Part shown: positions 60,829 through 64,000 of the stretch, piece by piece | How the letters are laid out: every line of letters starts with the position of its first letter | Position numbering within the stretch: position 1 is the stretch's first letter | Origin: Saccharomycopsis crataegensis | Lineage: Eukaryota > Ascomycota > Saccharomycetes > Ascoideales > Saccharomycopsidaceae | NCBI RefSeq assembly: GCF_037102585.1 | Contig: NW_027043830.1 | Span: 992,001 to 1,056,000, forward strand | Reading direction: 5' to 3' | DNA: 64,000 nt | The notes under the pieces: generated by a model | The model's database searches: none | What the model was told of the DNA's origin: nothing | What the model saw: only the letters and a program-made list of their open reading frames with translations | Translations under genes and position numbers: made by a program

Positions 60829-63231
60829 CTATCCAATAAGGAACGAGTTTTTTCCAAACTTTCGCCACTTATCCATCATCTCGTCGTAATCGATTGTCCC
60901 AACAAACCCGTTCTTTACTAAAGAGGAAATCGTAACACCACTAATGCCTTCAATGCCATTGATAGACAACTTTAGCAACGTGAATGGCAACAGATTATCA
61001 TCAGCCGCGGAAGTCGGTTGGCGTTCAGATGGTTGTGCAACATAATTTTTTGAGCGACGTTGAACCTTACTAGTGATAGAGGATGTGCTAGCTGCATGCT
61101 TTTCCTTAAATTTGTAACCGAAAAAATCCACAAGCCCAAGTCCGGTTAAGTGAGTAAAACTCAAATCAAGAATTTTCAAGTCCTGCCAAACCGTCAAATC
61201 CTCACCAATAGCTTTAAAAATAGCTTGTCTTAGTGACTTCAAACTGAAATCATTGATTGTGGCACAGTCATTTAAATAAAGTTCCTGGATATTAGGCACA
61301 GTTCTCAAGAAGTCATCAAAATTGAAAAAATTAGGAGACTCAGACTCCCGATGAACTTGCACTGCATTATTGGGGAACCGAAGATGCTTTGCATTTCCAA
61401 TATTTAGCTTCACCAAGTTAGTACCCATTGGTACAAGAATCTTCATCAATTGGTGGAAATCAAATTTGTTGGTATAAAGATCCAATTCTTTCACTTTCGA
61501 AAAATCATGATACGATAGCATTTCTGGGGTCACTAGTGAGAATGGTGCTCTTTCAATTGGTTCTTCTCTAAAAACAAGAGTCTCCAAACTATTAGAAGTG
61601 AGGTTACTAACAACATTCCTATGAAGCAAGAAATGGTTAAAATTCAAGTGTTTGTTCCCTTCCAAAAACAAATATTTTAATTTTGGAAACTGGAAAAGGC
61701 CACGAAAGACACAGGAATGGGGAATCAAAGTATCAATATTTGGATCTTCATCTCTAGACTCAATTATTCTTCTTCTCATCATAATAGTTTCATCAGATCT
61801 TAGTTTTTCCGCTTGTTTGATGATATTTTTGAATTCAAGCCCCACCACCATGAGGTTCTCCAAGTTGGCAGCCTTATTAAGCTTGAAAAAATTATCCATT
61901 GGAATCTTGAATCTTGGATATGATTGATGTGGATTACTGATCAAATGTAAAGTTTTAAGTTTTGGATAAAAGCATATTTCCTGTGTCTGATTGTAAAATT
62001 CTGATACTGGTTGTTGATAAAATTTCTTCAACTCGATAGAGTTATCTGAAGCATTGTTATGACCATTTATCATCATAAATTGCAAGCTTCGTAGCTGGGG
62101 TAATGTTTTCAAAATACTTTCCTCATAGTATGGTGTTGTTGAGATTGTAAGTTTGAGATCGCTTATTAACTGGGTAGTCTTTGACTTGTGATTGCCTAGT
62201 ATTTCCATAAATTGATACAAATCAAGTTCCAATATGTTTAGGTGAAGGGAGCGAATTATAAGATCAAATCCATTGGCAAGAATCTTTCGTATCACGTAGC
62301 TTTCGTTGGCACTCATAATTTTGAATATCTGTAGTTCTTGAATTCTTTTCATATAGCACAGCCTTTTTGAACGTTTAAGAAACGACATGAAGCAGGTAAA
62401 ATCTCTGGGAATTAGAGTACGAGTAAACTTGAATATTTGGTAAAAGTCAGAGATTGAAGACAAAGTTCTTTTCCATAGTTTCGAAACCAAGAGATAGCAA
62501 TTGATAATTTCTGCAGTAGGAAGATTTCGAAAAATCAAAATAATTAATTCTATTGGAAGATGTGATATTGGGTCGGTGGACAGCCCTTTATTTTTTGTCG
62601 ATGATGATACAAGATCACAGATAATGGGGTGTTTAGGTTTAAATCCGATAGTTTGTTGTTGTTTGATCTTGGGGTTTATTTCATTAGAGTCATTGTTCTT
62701 TCTTTTTTTGTCAGTGCTTATTCGCAATGGATCATTTTTCTCCATAAGTTTCAATTTCTTTTCAATCATCATTTTTTGATTCATTATTTGGGCCATTAGA
62801 TTCTCAGAGATATTGATATTTTGGGTTTCTTGTGCTTCATATATAGTTTTGATGCCTTTGGAATATATTTGATATGCCTTTTGATAATGCTTCTTCAGTT
62901 CTAGAATGGCTCCGCATCTGAGATAACCCTTGACCCCAAAAGGCTGTAATCTGATCATTACCTTGGCATCCTCATACGCCTTGGAAGCTTGTTGGTTTTT
63001 GAGATAACATCTATGACGATAATCGTGTAACGATACCAACTTGGGATGGAATAAAGAACCATAACTGGGAGTTTCTGTCAAGCCTTGCGCGACGCGTGCT
63101 TCAATAACTTCAGAATCCAGGCACTGATTGAGGGCATTGATAATTGATGTTAATCTGTGGATCGCTTCAGTATAATTCTTCTTCTTGATGAAATCTAAGG
63201 TTTCAGAGATATTCTTTTCTAAAGCCTGCAT
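60829..63231 (-). CDS. DIA2: TPR/F-box/LRR protein Dia2
   Basis: An 800-residue protein. The N-terminus (about 1-130) has TPR-like helices: NYTEAIHRLTSIINAL, ASKAYEDAKVMIRLQPFGVKGYLRCGAILELKKHYQKAYQIYSKGI. A basic Lys-rich segment (about 165-190, KKRKNND) looks like a nuclear signal. The F-box is at about 220-265 (ISHLPIELIILIFRNLPTAEIINCYLLVSKLWKRTL). The rest is leucine-rich repeats (for example LKYLFLEGNKHLNF, VKELDLYTNKFDFHQL and LKILDLSFTHLTGLGL). This order (TPR, F-box, LRR) and the TPR similarity match S. cerevisiae Dia2, the SCF subunit that works at replication forks and in removing the CMG helicase at termination. The ATG at 63231 is the first in frame. Confidence 0.85.
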   Translation of the reverse strand: MQALEKNISETLDFIKKKNYTEAIHRLTSIINALNQCLDSEVIEARVAQGLTETPSYGSLFHPKLVSLHDYRHRCYLKNQQASKAYEDAKVMIRLQPFGVKGYLRCGAILELKKHYQKAYQIYSKGIKTIYEAQETQNINISENLMAQIMNQKMMIEKKLKLMEKNDPLRISTDKKRKNNDSNEINPKIKQQQTIGFKPKHPIICDLVSSSTKNKGLSTDPISHLPIELIILIFRNLPTAEIINCYLLVSKLWKRTLSSISDFYQIFKFTRTLIPRDFTCFMSFLKRSKRLCYMKRIQELQIFKIMSANESYVIRKILANGFDLIIRSLHLNILELDLYQFMEILGNHKSKTTQLISDLKLTISTTPYYEESILKTLPQLRSLQFMMINGHNNASDNSIELKKFYQQPVSEFYNQTQEICFYPKLKTLHLISNPHQSYPRFKIPMDNFFKLNKAANLENLMVVGLEFKNIIKQAEKLRSDETIMMRRRIIESRDEDPNIDTLIPHSCVFRGLFQFPKLKYLFLEGNKHLNFNHFLLHRNVVSNLTSNSLETLVFREEPIERAPFSLVTPEMLSYHDFSKVKELDLYTNKFDFHQLMKILVPMGTNLVKLNIGNAKHLRFPNNAVQVHRESESPNFFNFDDFLRTVPNIQELYLNDCATINDFSLKSLRQAIFKAIGEDLTVWQDLKILDLSFTHLTGLGLVDFFGYKFKEKHAASTSSITSKVQRRSKNYVAQPSERQPTSAADDNLLPFTLLKLSINGIEGISGVTISSLVKNGFVGTIDYDEMMDKWRKFGKNSFLIG

Positions 63232-64000
63232 TGCCTACCCAGGTAAAGGAGTGGGTATTGCTGGTGAAATGCTAATTTTAGTGAGAAGTGCTTTTCTATG
63301 TTGTCATTCTAAACACCCATGTGATTGGTACATGAAATTAAATACATCCAAACACCGATCTGCTCACCCGAACATCAGATAATGCACTATAAGAAAAAAT
63401 TGTGGAAAATTTTTTTTCAGATAATTTCTCTTTTCTTCTTTCTAAATAATCCAACCAATTTTTGCCTTCTCTGTCACCCTGTGTGGAACCTATCTGAATG
63501 GATAGCGGAAGCACAGTTGAAAGATGGTTTTCAGAGAAACTTTTTGTGGTCCTTTCATTAGGATCACTACAAAATTGGGATATAGACGGATTTCTCCACA
63601 TCGATGAACTGATTGTTAGTGTTTATTTCGGTACTTTTAATCAACCTCCAACATATCAATTTTACTGCCATGAATTTGGCAAGTAGCAGCTCGTAGTGTA
63701 GATACACTGTATTTTCTCCAGTAAATTAACCAATGATCGTTGTGTTTGTGTATGACGGCAGCTAAAAGGGGTGTCCCACGTTACCGTATATATTGGGGGT
63801 GCCCACGCCCTTGGTGAGACAGTGAAGTGTCTCCCACGTGAATATGAACGTGATGATATTTTTTCTCCCAGTTTTTTATTTAACAGCTTGCACAAAGCAT
63901 CATTCTACTGAGATATACATTATAAGAAAAATAACCTCCGCCAGTGCCAGCTGCCTGTGAATTCATATCCTTGTTCAATTTGGTTTTCTTGTTTTTTTCA
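63232..64000. other. DIA2 upstream region to window end
   Basis: No supported gene. Overlapping frames of 62-87 codons on both strands cancel each other. CACGTG occurs at 63835-63840, with related CCCACG motifs near 63770-63810, so this may be a promoter for a gene beyond the window edge. Confidence 0.45.

Overview
This window is nuclear DNA of a budding yeast (Saccharomycotina). The evidence is compact AT-rich intergenic DNA, single-exon genes, and a few introns with GTATGT/GTAAGT donors and ACTAAC branch points. The gene set (SCH9, SKN7, SEC14, CDC3, CDC48, ATP17, URB2, DIA2) is also typical, and SCH9 and SKN7 lie side by side as they do in Saccharomyces cerevisiae. CTG codons are almost absent from the conserved genes, so the species could belong to a lineage that reassigned CUG. 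The sequence does not settle this, and all translations here use the standard code.

Layout: 1-6.7 kb, SCH9 (with an upstream ORF in its leader) and SKN7. 7.2-9.3 kb, an OPA3-like mitochondrial gene (spliced) and YPI1. 11-15.7 kb, two paralogous glutathione-peroxidase-fold proteins that have lost the peroxidatic cysteine. 16.3-20.4 kb, three genes I do not recognise. 21.3-23.1 kb, CTP synthase. 24.4-25.8 kb, an F-box/LRR protein. 27-28.3 kb, SEC14 in four exons, one of only 14 nt. 29.7 kb, a tiny GPI-type surface protein. 31-32.6 kb, septin CDC3 with a 13-nt first exon.

From 33 to 49 kb is a block of cell-surface adhesin genes and relics. It holds a PA14-type flocculin with an internal cellulose-binding (CBM1) module and a long Gly-Ser tract, whose 3' part is scrambled by frame changes. 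It also holds an intact 1107-residue GPI-type protein with eight CBM1-like modules, and adhesin fragments at 39 kb and 47.4-49 kb. A PIF/Harbinger DNA transposon (Myb-like gene plus DDE transposase) sits inside the block. A GC-rich unexplained island follows at 49.3-49.6 kb.

From 50 kb the window returns to housekeeping genes: ATP17 (long intron), CDC48, URB2 (divergent from CDC48 over paired E-boxes), an aldo-keto reductase, and the TPR/F-box/LRR gene DIA2.

Functional picture: the flanks are growth control, stress signalling, lipid and nucleotide metabolism, cytokinesis, protein quality control and ribosome assembly. The centre is a fast-evolving surface-adhesion locus whose modules suggest binding to cellulose or a similar beta-glucan, probably on plant material. 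That ligand is inferred from the CBM1 family.
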